The notes beneath the pieces were generated by a model. That model saw only the letters and a list, made by a program, of their open reading frames with translations, searched no databases and had not been told where the DNA came from. Positions 16,899-28,534 of a DNA stretch of 52,904 nt are shown here, in pieces. The position numbers and the translations under genes were made by a program. This DNA comes from CAZWCX01 sp964632945 (GTDB lineage: Bacteria; Planctomycetota; MHYJ01; WSZJ01; CAZWCX01), in contig CAZWCX010000041.1 of NCBI GenBank assembly GCA_964632945.1, forward strand, positions 1-52,904. The letters run 5' to 3'. Numbering within the stretch: position 1 is the stretch's first letter; the number at the start of each line of letters is the position of its first letter.

Positions 16899-18611
16899 AT
16901 GTCCAACCCCGCCCATGCCGTCGACTTCGACCTCGAAGCCGCCTGGTCCGCTGCCCTGCGCGAGATGGATCGGGAGGTCGCGGCCGCCCGGGAGGTCCTC
17001 GGCGGACAGCGGCTCACCGTGTGCCTTGCCGGCGCCCTCGGCAGCGGCCGGGCCGCCCTCCTGGGCGCCCTCCAGGGCTCCGCGGCCGGCGCGCCGGATC
17101 GGCATCCCCTGCCTGCGGAACCCGCGGAATTGATGCTCTGGAGCCCCCCCGACCGCCCGGAGATCCGCTTCGCGCTTCCCCCGGCCTTCCAGGACGTCGC
17201 CGCAGACCGTCGCGCCGAGGCGGAGCGGTTCGTCCGCGAACAGGCCGACGTGCTCGTTTTCGCCTTCAATGCCAATGCCGGCGTGACCGCCGGCGACCAA
17301 GCCGCGCTCCGCGCCTTCCGATCCACCGGCAAGCCCTTCCTCGTCGTCTTCCATAAGACCGAGACCCTGCGCCCTGCCGACCGCGCCGTCGTACTCAACG
17401 ACGCGCGCGAACGACTCGAACTCGCCGACGCCCCGCCGGTGGGAGTCTCCACCGCCACCGGGGAAGGAGTCCCCGAGTTTCAGGACCGCCTGCGGATGCT
17501 GCTCGAGACCGGCGGCAAGGCGATCCTCCTCGATCGTTGGCGCGCCGCGCGCGCCGGCGAGGCGGAACGCGTCGTCGCCGCGACGCTGGCCGCGGTCGAG
17601 ACGGTGGCCGGCGCAACCTTCACCGCCACGATGCACGAGTGCGTCCGCGCCGCGGTCCGCCTGGCCTGCCTCGGCGGTCGCGAGGACCGACTGGAACGCT
17701 TCCGCGACGTCCTGTGCGAAACGCTCGCTTCGCCGCGGACCCGGGAACTTGCTTCCGCCCCGGCCGGGACCGGAGCGGCGGATCGGGAGCGGTCGGCGCT
17801 CATGATCGCTTTCGCCTACGCCGTCCTGCGCACCGCCGAGGCCCTCTTCCTCTCCGACGTCGAACCGGACGCGGAACGCCTTCGCTCGATCTTCCAAGGC
17901 AGGATGATCGAGCGGCGACTCGCCCTTGCGCTGGGTGCAGGACAAGGGGCGGCCGCGAGCCCGGGGCGCGCCTTCGACCTGCTCTCCCAGGCCCTTCGAT
18001 CCGGCGAGTTGTCGCCCGCCCGCCTCGCCGCCGTGCTCTCCGACGTCAAGGAGGACTTCTCGGCTTGGCGCAAAGGACGCATCAACGAAGAGGAGTTCTC
18101 CCTCCGCGTGGGTGCCCGCGTGCGGCGCGAACCGGCCGGAACCGCCGTCCGTGCAGCGCCGCAGCCGTTGTCCGTCCAACCCTCCACGCCGGACCCCGCG
18201 CCCCCGCCCGAAACGTCGAACGCCGAGTCGTCCGCAGGCCTCGGCGGCCGGGCCCGGGGCCTCCTCGAGGGGGTCGCGGGCGACGTCGTCCAGAAGGTGT
18301 GGGAATCGCGCGTGCGCCCGCGCCTCGACCAGTGGACCGAAGAGCAGAAGGCCCTCCTGTCCGTGGACCTGCTCAAACTCCGCGCGGAACTCGAAGCGGA
18401 CATCGACCGCAAGTACGGCGACCTCCTGCGCAAGACCCGTCAGGAGGCCGAGGAGTTCATGTCGCGCACCGTGGCCACCGTGAATGCCCAGGCCGAGGAG
18501 GCCGAACGGCGCGCCCGGCAACGGTTGTGGATCTCGAGCCTGTTCATCCTGGGCTGGGCCGTCCTCGGACTGATCTATGCCCTGGCGCGAAAGTGGCTCG
18601 GTGGCCCGTGA
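16899..18611 (+). CDS. Tail-anchored pseudo-GTPase
   Basis: A 570-aa protein with an N-terminal GTPase-like domain and a C-terminal membrane anchor. The P-loop position reads GALGSGRA (45-52), with Arg where GKS/T is expected. The strand before G4 is well kept (ADVLVFAFNANAGVTAGDQ, KPFLVVFHKTE), but NKxD has become HKTE (152-155). A recognisable DxxG is missing. A helical middle region, a Pro-rich linker near 410-440 and a long charged helix (ELEADIDRKYGDLLRKT) follow. One TM segment at about 545-565 ends in a basic tail. This resembles a dynamin-like or DUF697-partner GTPase that has lost nucleotide binding. It is first in an operon with a small membrane protein and an intact GTPase. The start is tentative: the only clear SD (GGAGG) lies 13 nt away. 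Confidence 0.7.
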   Translation: MSNPAHAVDFDLEAAWSAALREMDREVAAAREVLGGQRLTVCLAGALGSGRAALLGALQGSAAGAPDRHPLPAEPAELMLWSPPDRPEIRFALPPAFQDVAADRRAEAERFVREQADVLVFAFNANAGVTAGDQAALRAFRSTGKPFLVVFHKTETLRPADRAVVLNDARERLELADAPPVGVSTATGEGVPEFQDRLRMLLETGGKAILLDRWRAARAGEAERVVAATLAAVETVAGATFTATMHECVRAAVRLACLGGREDRLERFRDVLCETLASPRTRELASAPAGTGAADRERSALMIAFAYAVLRTAEALFLSDVEPDAERLRSIFQGRMIERRLALALGAGQGAAASPGRAFDLLSQALRSGELSPARLAAVLSDVKEDFSAWRKGRINEEEFSLRVGARVRREPAGTAVRAAPQPLSVQPSTPDPAPPPETSNAESSAGLGGRARGLLEGVAGDVVQKVWESRVRPRLDQWTEEQKALLSVDLLKLRAELEADIDRKYGDLLRKTRQEAEEFMSRTVATVNAQAEEAERRARQRLWISSLFILGWAVLGLIYALARKWLGGP

Positions 18612-18660
18612 GCGAAAACGGGCGGACGGTCGCACGCCCCTGCCCCTGGAGGAACCGGAC

Positions 18661-18972
18661 ATGGACACCCTCCACCTGATCCTGGCGGATCCCTTCGAGC
18701 TCTTTCGCTTCGTCATCGGCATCATCGCGATCGGCGAACTCGTCTCCATCGTGATCGACCTCCGTCGCGGCTACCGCAGGGCGTATCTCCTGCTGGAAGG
18801 CGTCGCGGGGCGCTACCACCTGCACGAACTCCTGCGCGCCACGATCCGCCTCCAGGTCATGAACGTGGTCGTGCGTCCCCGCGGATGGGAGGAATTGCGC
18901 ATCCTGCTCGTCCAGTCGGCCGCGATCGCGATCGGCGCGCTGACCTGGTGGCTGGGGACGGCCGCGCCATGA
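18661..18972 (+). CDS. Small two-TM membrane protein in the GTPase operon
   Basis: A 103-aa protein with a hydrophobic N-terminal segment (LFRFVIGIIAIGELVSIVIDL, about 14-34), an amphipathic basic middle (RRGYRRAYLLLEGVAGRYHLHELL) and a second membrane segment near the C-terminus (LLVQSAAIAIGALTWWLG). I do not recognise the family. GGAGGA lies eight nt before ATG. Its stop overlaps the start of the GTPase gene (ATGA, 18969-18972), showing translational coupling. It sits between the pseudo-GTPase and the true GTPase, so it may be their membrane adaptor. Confidence 0.75.
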   Translation: MDTLHLILADPFELFRFVIGIIAIGELVSIVIDLRRGYRRAYLLLEGVAGRYHLHELLRATIRLQVMNVVVRPRGWEELRILLVQSAAIAIGALTWWLGTAAP

Positions 18973-20021
18973 GCGAATCCGTTCAGCCCGAGCGTCAGGT
19001 CGTCCTGACGCTGATCGGCCGGGTCAATGTCGGCAAGTCCACGCTCTCGAACGCGCTGCTGCGCCGGGAACTCGCGTCGGTCGACCCGCGCGCCGGATGG
19101 ACCCGCGAGGTCACCCTCTACCCCGTCAGCGAGGAACTGGCCCTCGCCGACACTCCGGGGCTGGACGATCCCAACCCCGCCGTCGCGGGACGAGCCTTCG
19201 ACTTCGTCGGCCATTCCGACCTCTTCGTCCACCTGCACAATCTGGACGAGGGCGTGAGCCATTCCGCGCGCGACGCACTCGCCCGCCTGCGCGAGTCGGG
19301 TTTGCCGGTCGCCGTGGTCTTCAACAAGGCCGACCTCGTCCCGGCCCCGGAGCGCGCCCAGCGCGTACGGTCGGAGACGGAGAAGCTCGCGGCCGCCGGG
19401 CTCCCCGTCTTTCCCACGTCGGCATCCACCGGGGAGGGACTGCAGGCGCTCTCCGATTGGATCGACGACACGGTCGCGACCCAGGGCAGCGACCTCGTCT
19501 GGGCGCGCGTCTGCCGTCATGCGCGCCCCGTCCTCGAACAGCGGCTCGCCGCTCAGGTCGATCAGTCGATCCTTCGCCATGCGCTCATCGCCGGCGGCTT
19601 CGGCCTCGTACCCATCCCGATCGTGGACATCCCGGCGATCCTCGGCGTCCAGTTTCGCCTGGCCCGGGCCCTCGGCCGGATCTACGCGATCGAAATGAAC
19701 CCGCGGCGTCTGCGCGAGGTGGTCGGCGTGATCGCGGGCGGATTCACCGTGCGACAGATCGGTCGCCAACTCGCGAAGCTGGTTCCCTGGGTCGGCTGGG
19801 TACTCTCGGGGGCCGTCGCCTTCGGAGCGACCTACGGCATGGGCAAGGCGCTGGCGCACTTTTACCGGACCGGTCTCCGACTCGATCCGGAACGTCTGCG
19901 TTCGATCTATCGCGAGGAACTCGAAGCGGCGCAGGCGCGGTTCCGCAGCGACCCCGAATTGCGGCGCCGGGCGGAGGAGGCGAAAGGACGCGAACCGGCC
20001 GCCGGGGACGGAACCCACTAG
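18969..20021 (+). CDS. Era/EngA-like GTPase with DUF697-type membrane tail
   Basis: A 350-aa GTPase with all canonical motifs: G1 GRVNVGKST (17-25), G3 DTPG (61-64), G4 NKAD (119-122) and G5 SAS (151-153). After residue ~190 a Gly-rich hydrophobic half follows: HALIAGGFGLVPIPIVDIP, VVGVIAGGFTVRQIGRQLAKL, and VGWVLSGAVAFGATYGMGKA. It resembles the DUF697/YcjF-like membrane-associated domain found behind GTPases. A charged helical tail (ELEAAQARFRSDPELRRRAEE) ends the protein. It is translationally coupled to the small membrane gene. The product probably works at the inner membrane with the upstream pseudo-GTPase. It ends 24 bp from the convergent SPFH genes. Confidence 0.88.
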   Translation: MSESVQPERQVVLTLIGRVNVGKSTLSNALLRRELASVDPRAGWTREVTLYPVSEELALADTPGLDDPNPAVAGRAFDFVGHSDLFVHLHNLDEGVSHSARDALARLRESGLPVAVVFNKADLVPAPERAQRVRSETEKLAAAGLPVFPTSASTGEGLQALSDWIDDTVATQGSDLVWARVCRHARPVLEQRLAAQVDQSILRHALIAGGFGLVPIPIVDIPAILGVQFRLARALGRIYAIEMNPRRLREVVGVIAGGFTVRQIGRQLAKLVPWVGWVLSGAVAFGATYGMGKALAHFYRTGLRLDPERLRSIYREELEAAQARFRSDPELRRRAEEAKGREPAAGDGTH

Positions 20022-20045
20022 CGGAAGTGCGGATCCCTCGGCCGA

Positions 20046-21107
20046 TCACTCCTCCGCCACCGTCGTTCCCGGCCGGCTCGTATCCCCGCCCCCGAGTCCC
20101 GGCGACGGAGCCTCCCGGAGCGCTCCCTGCTTCGACTTCGCTTCGATGCCGGAGACGGCGGCCTCGAGCCGTTCTCGCGCCGAGCGATTCCCGGTCCGCC
20201 GGATCCGTTCGCGCAGGACCGGAAGCACGCGCGGCCCCAGCGCGATCACCGCGTCGCCCGCGCCGAATGCATCGCGAACCAGGCTTTCGATGGCGACGTG
20301 CGCCTCCGCCAGCTCCTCGAAACTCATGCGCACCCGGCTCGCCCACAGGCTCTTCAGTCCCACCGCCCCTCGCGCCGTGGCCCAACGACGCAGGTGGGCT
20401 CGCGTGTGGCTGATCGGCCGCCGTTCGCTTCCCAGCAGGGCCAGCGCGTCGCGTTCCGTCACCCCCCCATCCCGCAGGCGCCGCAGGACCGCCGCGCGCT
20501 CCGAGACCAGCGCCCCCAGTTGAGTGATCCGCAGGGTGCGCACGGTCGGGGCGATGTTCGTGAACCCCGCGCGTTCCACCTCGACTCCCCAACGACCCAG
20601 TCGCGCGCGCGCGCGACGGTTGAACTCTTCGTCGAGCAACTGCCGGTCGCGCACCGCCTCGCGATCCCGCGTGCCGATCACCTCGTACACGGAGAGCGCC
20701 GCCGCATTGCGGCACCCCTCCATCACGTCATCCACCTCGACCAGCGCCGCGATCGGATCGTGGATGCGCACGACCAGGCTTGCTGCGGCGTCGTACACCA
20801 AGCCGTCGGCCGTGGCCACGCGCTGCGGAGGCAGGTCCAGCGTCACCGCCCGACCCGGCAGTTTCTTCACCCCCTCCAGGAGCGGCATCAACCAGGTGAA
20901 TCCGGGATCGAGGACCCGCCGGGCGCGGCCGAAGCGAAACAGCACCCCCCACCACCCGGTCTGGACCGTCGTGCCGAACATCCGCGCGACGGCGATCGCC
21001 AGGACGACCAACTCACCCGGGCGCTTCCTCAGCCGGTCGTAGAGCGCCTTCAGCAGCGCCCCCACCAGAGCCAGAACTTCGCCGATCGCCCAGGCCACCC
21101 ATTCCAC
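20046..21107 (-). CDS. SPFH/band-7 domain protein (long paralogue)
   Basis: A 353-aa protein. An N-terminal amphipathic or membrane segment (ELVVLAIAVARMFGTTVQTG) precedes an SPFH core with GRARRVLDPGFTWLMPLLEGVKKLPGR, in which the 'l.pG..~~P' signature is clear. TLDLPPQRVATADGLVYDAAASLVVRI and ALSVYEVIGTRDREAV follow. The C-terminal third contains a helical segment with Arg-rich stretches and a final Gly/Pro-rich tail. SPFH proteins (flotillin/stomatin/HflK-C type) form oligomeric membrane platforms. It starts three nt after its paralogue and forms a two-gene operon convergent with the GTPase operon. Confidence 0.85.
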   Translation of the reverse strand: MEWVAWAIGEVLALVGALLKALYDRLRKRPGELVVLAIAVARMFGTTVQTGWWGVLFRFGRARRVLDPGFTWLMPLLEGVKKLPGRAVTLDLPPQRVATADGLVYDAAASLVVRIHDPIAALVEVDDVMEGCRNAAALSVYEVIGTRDREAVRDRQLLDEEFNRRARARLGRWGVEVERAGFTNIAPTVRTLRITQLGALVSERAAVLRRLRDGGVTERDALALLGSERRPISHTRAHLRRWATARGAVGLKSLWASRVRMSFEELAEAHVAIESLVRDAFGAGDAVIALGPRVLPVLRERIRRTGNRSARERLEAAVSGIEAKSKQGALREAPSPGLGGGDTSRPGTTVAEE

Positions 21108-21110
21108 GGC

Positions 21111-21782
21111 CTACCCCTCCGCCGGAGCGACCGGAGCGGCGCCGGCCGGCAACGGCGCAGGCACTCCGTCCGTCGGCGGGAGCGTGACGACCGCCCCCGA
21201 AACCAGCGCCACCGCCCCTTCCGTGGAAAGCCGTTCCTCCTGCCGGAACCGGTGGAACAGGCGCAGCTTCTCTTCGGCCAGTAGCCGGAGTTGCGTGACT
21301 TCCAGCGTCGCCGGCGACGGCGAGAGGTTGGAGAAGCCGAATTCGTGAACGAAGACTCCCCACTGCCCCTCCACCGGCCTCAGCTCCTGCCGGACCTGCG
21401 CGATCAGCGCCGGCACGTCTCGAATCGTCTCTCGCGTCTGCGCCTTGACCACGCGCTGGACCGCCATCGCCACCCGGTTGCGCAGGCCGGCGACCAGGTC
21501 GTCCACCTCGATCATCGCCTTCCGCAGATCGACGATCTGGTACACGAGCTTCGCATCCACCTCGTACACGAGATCGTCCATCAACTGGATGACCTGCGGT
21601 TCGAGGTCGAGCGTGGTGTGCTTGGTCTCGGCGACCCGGTACTTCTGGACGATCGGCCACTTGAAGTGGATCCCCGGACCGACCACGTCGCCGGCCCGCC
21701 CGAGCGTGTACTTCAGCGCATGCTGTCCGTCGTACACGACGACGAAGATTCCGGTGACGGCCTGGAAGAACTCGAGCATCAT
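21111..21782 (-). CDS. SPFH/band-7 domain protein (short paralogue)
   Basis: A 223-aa protein with a short hydrophobic start (FFQAVTGIFVVVYDGQHAL). The SPFH domain reads GRAGDVVGPGIHFKWPIVQKY, LDLEPQVIQLMDDLVYEVDAKLVYQIVD, then VAMAVQRVVKAQTRETIRD. The C-terminus is Ala/Pro-rich. It resembles stomatin-like and HflC-like proteins but lacks their long coiled coil. GGAGG lies seven nt before the first of two adjacent ATG codons. It is first gene of the SPFH pair, with a promoter-like site 50 nt upstream. Confidence 0.87.
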   Translation of the reverse strand: MMLEFFQAVTGIFVVVYDGQHALKYTLGRAGDVVGPGIHFKWPIVQKYRVAETKHTTLDLEPQVIQLMDDLVYEVDAKLVYQIVDLRKAMIEVDDLVAGLRNRVAMAVQRVVKAQTRETIRDVPALIAQVRQELRPVEGQWGVFVHEFGFSNLSPSPATLEVTQLRLLAEEKLRLFHRFRQEERLSTEGAVALVSGAVVTLPPTDGVPAPLPAGAAPVAPAEG

Positions 21783-22084
21783 GATCCGGCCTCCTGGTGG
21801 GTCGACGGCATGCGGGACGATCCGCGGGCGGAATGGTACTTCGATGCGCGTCGGGGATCAAGCACCGCGAGCGTCCGCGCGCCGAAGCGCGAACCGCCTC
21901 GGCGGCGAGACCTCGAGCGCTGGATTGCGTTCCGACCGCCTCGCACAGAAGGTTGGCGGGGCGGGTGCGCCCCTGTATCGAGCGCGGGTCGGGATCGACC
22001 GGTATCCGGTCCGCACGATCGGAGCGAACGGCGCGATGCTCGCCGTGCCCTCCCGCGCCCGGCTGCGCGGCCGGGAGGATGCCC
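21783..22084. other. Intergenic region upstream of the SPFH operon
   Basis: This 302-bp gap separates two minus-strand genes. It contains the promoter-like site at 21833-21861. No frame looks coding. Confidence 0.5.
21833..21861 (-). promoter_or_regulatory. Putative sigma70-type promoter of the SPFH operon
   Basis: On the minus strand, TTGATC (21861-21856), a 17-nt spacer and TACCAT (21838-21833) end 50 nt before ATG 21782. Each hexamer matches the consensus at four positions and the spacing is ideal. Confidence 0.45.
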
Positions 22085-22630
22085 CTACGATTCGACGCCC
22101 GATCTCCCGCCCTTGGGCCGATCGCCGGCGTCCTTCGCGAGTCGGCGGTACGTCTCCAGATGATCTTCGAAGACCTGACCGTAGTTCGGTCCCCTGCCCC
22201 CGGGGTCGGGAGTCCCGACCCCGAGATGATGGCATGCCTTGTCGAGGGCCCACCCGAGCTCTCCGTCGAACGCCTTCCGGTCCAAATCTTTCGGAAACGG
22301 AGACGCGGCACAGGGTCCTGTCTTCTCCCGCACGGCCACATACGCCGCACAGGCGGCCACGATGGAGATGCCGTGAGGATCTCGCAGGCAGTGCAACAGG
22401 TCTGCCAGATCCCCGCATCCTCCCCGGCGAACCGTCGTGACGAGTCCGACCAGCCGTTCCCGCCAGGAGCGGCCTTCCCGGATCATGCCGCGCAGTTCCT
22501 CGACGGTCGTGTCGGCGTGGCTGGACACGAGCCGGTCGATGTCGGTCCACAACTCCGGGTCATTCGGCTGCGGATGGATCAAGGCGAGGTAATCCGCCCC
22601 GCAGACCTTTGATTGACTCTCCTCGGTCAT
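22085..22630 (-). CDS. Conserved-looking protein of unknown function
   Basis: A 181-aa soluble protein. The segment SWRERLVGLVTTVRRGG, then a helix-rich region (DLADLLHCLRDPHGISIVAACAAYVAVRE), hints at short HEAT-like helices of the kind seen in some DUF6000-type proteins. That resemblance is weak. Tyr/Pro/Gly-rich ends (LGVGTPDPGGRGPNYGQVFEDHL) are of no known family to me. ATG 22630 was chosen because the longer frame upstream is Arg/Pro-rich and unlike protein; GGGGGA lies 9-10 nt upstream. A TAGAAT box at 22692-22687 could be its -10, but no good -35 was found. Confidence 0.6.
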   Translation of the reverse strand: MTEESQSKVCGADYLALIHPQPNDPELWTDIDRLVSSHADTTVEELRGMIREGRSWRERLVGLVTTVRRGGCGDLADLLHCLRDPHGISIVAACAAYVAVREKTGPCAASPFPKDLDRKAFDGELGWALDKACHHLGVGTPDPGGRGPNYGQVFEDHLETYRRLAKDAGDRPKGGRSGVES

Positions 22631-22873
22631 GGCCCAATCCCCCACGATGGATGGCACGAGCGCCGACCGCCGTCGGCCTTGCGGAGATTCTACCACCGCG
22701 CCCTGCGGGACCCCATCCGGATTCTCGCGGGATGATTCCGGAATGCGCACCGCCCGGGGATCCCACCGAAATGGCCGCGGAGGGACTGACGATCGGCGCC
22801 GGGCGCAGCCGCGGAGTCGGCGCACGCGGCGCGCGGCGGCCCGTCCCGAAGCGGAGGGATCCGCCCCGGGACA

Positions 22874-22888
22874 CCGGGCGCCGCCCGG
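22874..22888 (-). terminator. Hairpin directly downstream of the 1272-aa kinase gene
   Basis: CCGGGC (22874-22879), loop GCC and GCCCGG (22883-22888) form a perfect six-bp stem starting nine nt after the kinase stop codon. No U-tract follows on the minus strand, so it may slow polymerase or protect a 3' end rather than act as a full intrinsic terminator. Confidence 0.35.
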
Positions 22889-22897
22889 ACCCCGGCG

Positions 22898-26716
<3,819 letters not shown>

Positions 26717-26751
26717 GAACCCTGTTCTCCGTGTCGAGACTTCGACCGCCC

Positions 26752-26768
26752 GCTGCCCGGCCGGCAGC
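26752..26768 (-). terminator. Hairpin between the repeat-protein gene and the kinase gene
   Basis: GCTGCC (26752-26757), loop CGGCC and GGCAGC (26763-26768) form a six-bp stem immediately after the stop of the 26771-28297 gene and 35 nt before the kinase ATG. There is no U-tract. It may attenuate read-through between the two minus-strand genes. Confidence 0.35.
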
Positions 26769-26770
26769 CG

Positions 26771-28297
26771 TCATTCACCGTCTTCACCATCCCCCTGGCG
26801 CGCGTCTCGAATCACGACTTCCCCGTTCCGGACGCGCCAGGTCAGGCGAGTCTCGTGCAACGCCAGCCCCAGAATCCGTTCAAGCGAATGCGGCTTCCTC
26901 AGGTTGAACGTGATCCGCGTCTCCCCTGCGCGCTCGAGCGCGTTGTCGGCGATCCGGATCCGAATCGGAATCTTCGAACCGAGCCGCCCGACCAGGTCGA
27001 CGATCGATCCGCCCTCCAGGGTCAGCGGGGTCACGCTCCCCTCCAGCGCCCTCCACACCGCCGACTCGTCGCTCCAGAGGTCGGGCAAGCTCGCGGGCAC
27101 GTCCAGCGGCAGGGAGTCCGCATCATCGCCGATCACGAGGCATCCGAACGCGATCCTCCACGGCGTGCCCGCGGGCAGCCCGGCCAGGACCGACTCGACC
27201 GTCGCTCCCTCGCGCGCGTCCGCCGCCGAGGCGGCCGGGGACCCGAAAAGAACGACGTCGCAAATGCCCATCTCGGGAAGCAGGGAGGCCAGAAACTCGG
27301 GGTCGGCCTGGGAATTGATCGTCCGCGTCCGCACGGCCGTGAGCACCTCCCTGTGCCATGCCGGCGGCGCCGCTTCCAGAGCCGCCGGCAGGGCCCCTCC
27401 GACGACCTCCGCCCGCGAAACCTGCCGCACCCGCGACAGCGCGATCACCGTGCGGGGATCCGCGACGGCGAACCGGGGAATCTCGAGCAACCGGCCACGA
27501 AAGCCCGCCAACGCCTCCGCCATTTCGGGGGTGAGACTTCCGAGCGCCGTCAGGTTCAGGCAACCTTCGAACCGGGCCAGCGCGGCCCCCGCCTCCGGGG
27601 GGCATTGCCCCTGCCGCGTCCAAACCAGCTCCGTTCCGCGAAATTTTGCCAACTCCGCCGCGACTCGCGGGGTCAACGGCGTGTCGGTGCCGACGCGAAG
27701 GGTCCGGCCCCCGTATCCTGCAAGGATGCGCGCGACCTCCGGCGCCAGATCCTCGAGACAGGGAAGATCCAAGGTGTGCCCCGGTTCGCGGACGAGTTCG
27801 CCGGCCCGCGACGGATCCACCCGCGTCCGCCCGAGAGCCGCTTCGAGCGCACGCTCCAGAGGCGCCCAGTCCCCGAGAACGAGTTCGACGGGCTCCTCTC
27901 CCCCCGCCCAAACATGCACATTGCTGCAAAGAAAACAGATGATCAGATCCCAGGTCTTTCCGCCCGCCTTGACGACGACCGCATGATGCGGCATGAAGCA
28001 CTCCGCCGACGAAGCTCCCCAGGTCTCCGGACGCAGCAAGGCATCGCGCAGCCCGGCCGCCGCGGCGCCGGTGACCTCGCGCCGATCGATCACCGGGTAG
28101 TCGTGCATCCGCTCGAGTTCCGGCTCCGTCTCCTCGATCGGATGCATCAGGCGGTAGACCGCGAGTCCTTCGCTCGAACGGAGAGCCTCCGCCAACTCCG
28201 GCTCGAGGGGCAGCCGGGGCGGGTCCGCGGCAACCGCACCGACGAACGTCAGCATGAAAGCGAACCGAAACACGGCGGCGGCGAATTCGCTACGCAA
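26771..28297 (-). CDS. Secreted protein with short leucine-rich-like repeats and a C-terminal STN-like domain
   Basis: An exported ~508-aa protein. With TTG 28297 as start, the N-terminus is an ideal signal peptide (RSEFAAAVFRFAFMLTFVGAVAA before DPP), and GAGG lies five nt upstream. An ATG at 28384 would lie inside the likely -35 box and gives a long non-hydrophobic leader. The middle carries about four repeats of ~22 residues (LAPEVARILAGYGG, LTPRVAAELAKFRG, PPEAGAALARFEG, LTPEMAEALAGFRG), as in planctomycete-type leucine-rich repeats. The tail (IRIADNALERAG, RKPHSLERILGLALHETRLTW, VRNGEVVIRD) looks like an STN-like module, as in the 10922-12145 protein. It is divergent from the 2111-aa gene and followed by the large kinase gene. 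Confidence 0.7.
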   Translation of the reverse strand: MRSEFAAAVFRFAFMLTFVGAVAADPPRLPLEPELAEALRSSEGLAVYRLMHPIEETEPELERMHDYPVIDRREVTGAAAAGLRDALLRPETWGASSAECFMPHHAVVVKAGGKTWDLIICFLCSNVHVWAGGEEPVELVLGDWAPLERALEAALGRTRVDPSRAGELVREPGHTLDLPCLEDLAPEVARILAGYGGRTLRVGTDTPLTPRVAAELAKFRGTELVWTRQGQCPPEAGAALARFEGCLNLTALGSLTPEMAEALAGFRGRLLEIPRFAVADPRTVIALSRVRQVSRAEVVGGALPAALEAAPPAWHREVLTAVRTRTINSQADPEFLASLLPEMGICDVVLFGSPAASAADAREGATVESVLAGLPAGTPWRIAFGCLVIGDDADSLPLDVPASLPDLWSDESAVWRALEGSVTPLTLEGGSIVDLVGRLGSKIPIRIRIADNALERAGETRITFNLRKPHSLERILGLALHETRLTWRVRNGEVVIRDARQGDGEDGE

Positions 28298-28357
28298 GGG
28301 CACCTCGGACCAATCAAGGGCGGCCACGGAATCGCTCGGGAGATCCCCTTCGGGACA

Positions 28358-28386
28358 AGCGTACCCCCTTCCCCGATTCCGCACAA
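28358..28386 (-). promoter_or_regulatory. Putative promoter of the secreted repeat-protein gene
   Basis: On the minus strand, TTGTGC (28386-28381), a 17-nt spacer and TACGCT (28363-28358) lie about 60 nt before TTG 28297. The match is moderate, but the position supports the shorter start for the gene. Confidence 0.35.
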
Positions 28387-28534
28387 GCCTCCGCGTCGCG
28401 CCGCCCCCTGCCGATCCGGCGCTCCGGCAGGTGCAACATCGGTTTCACTTTCCGGGCGACATGGTATCGTAGTCCCCTTCCCCTTCGGCAGCGCCCCGGG
28501 TGGGGGCCGGACCCCGTCGACCCACGGAGGACGC

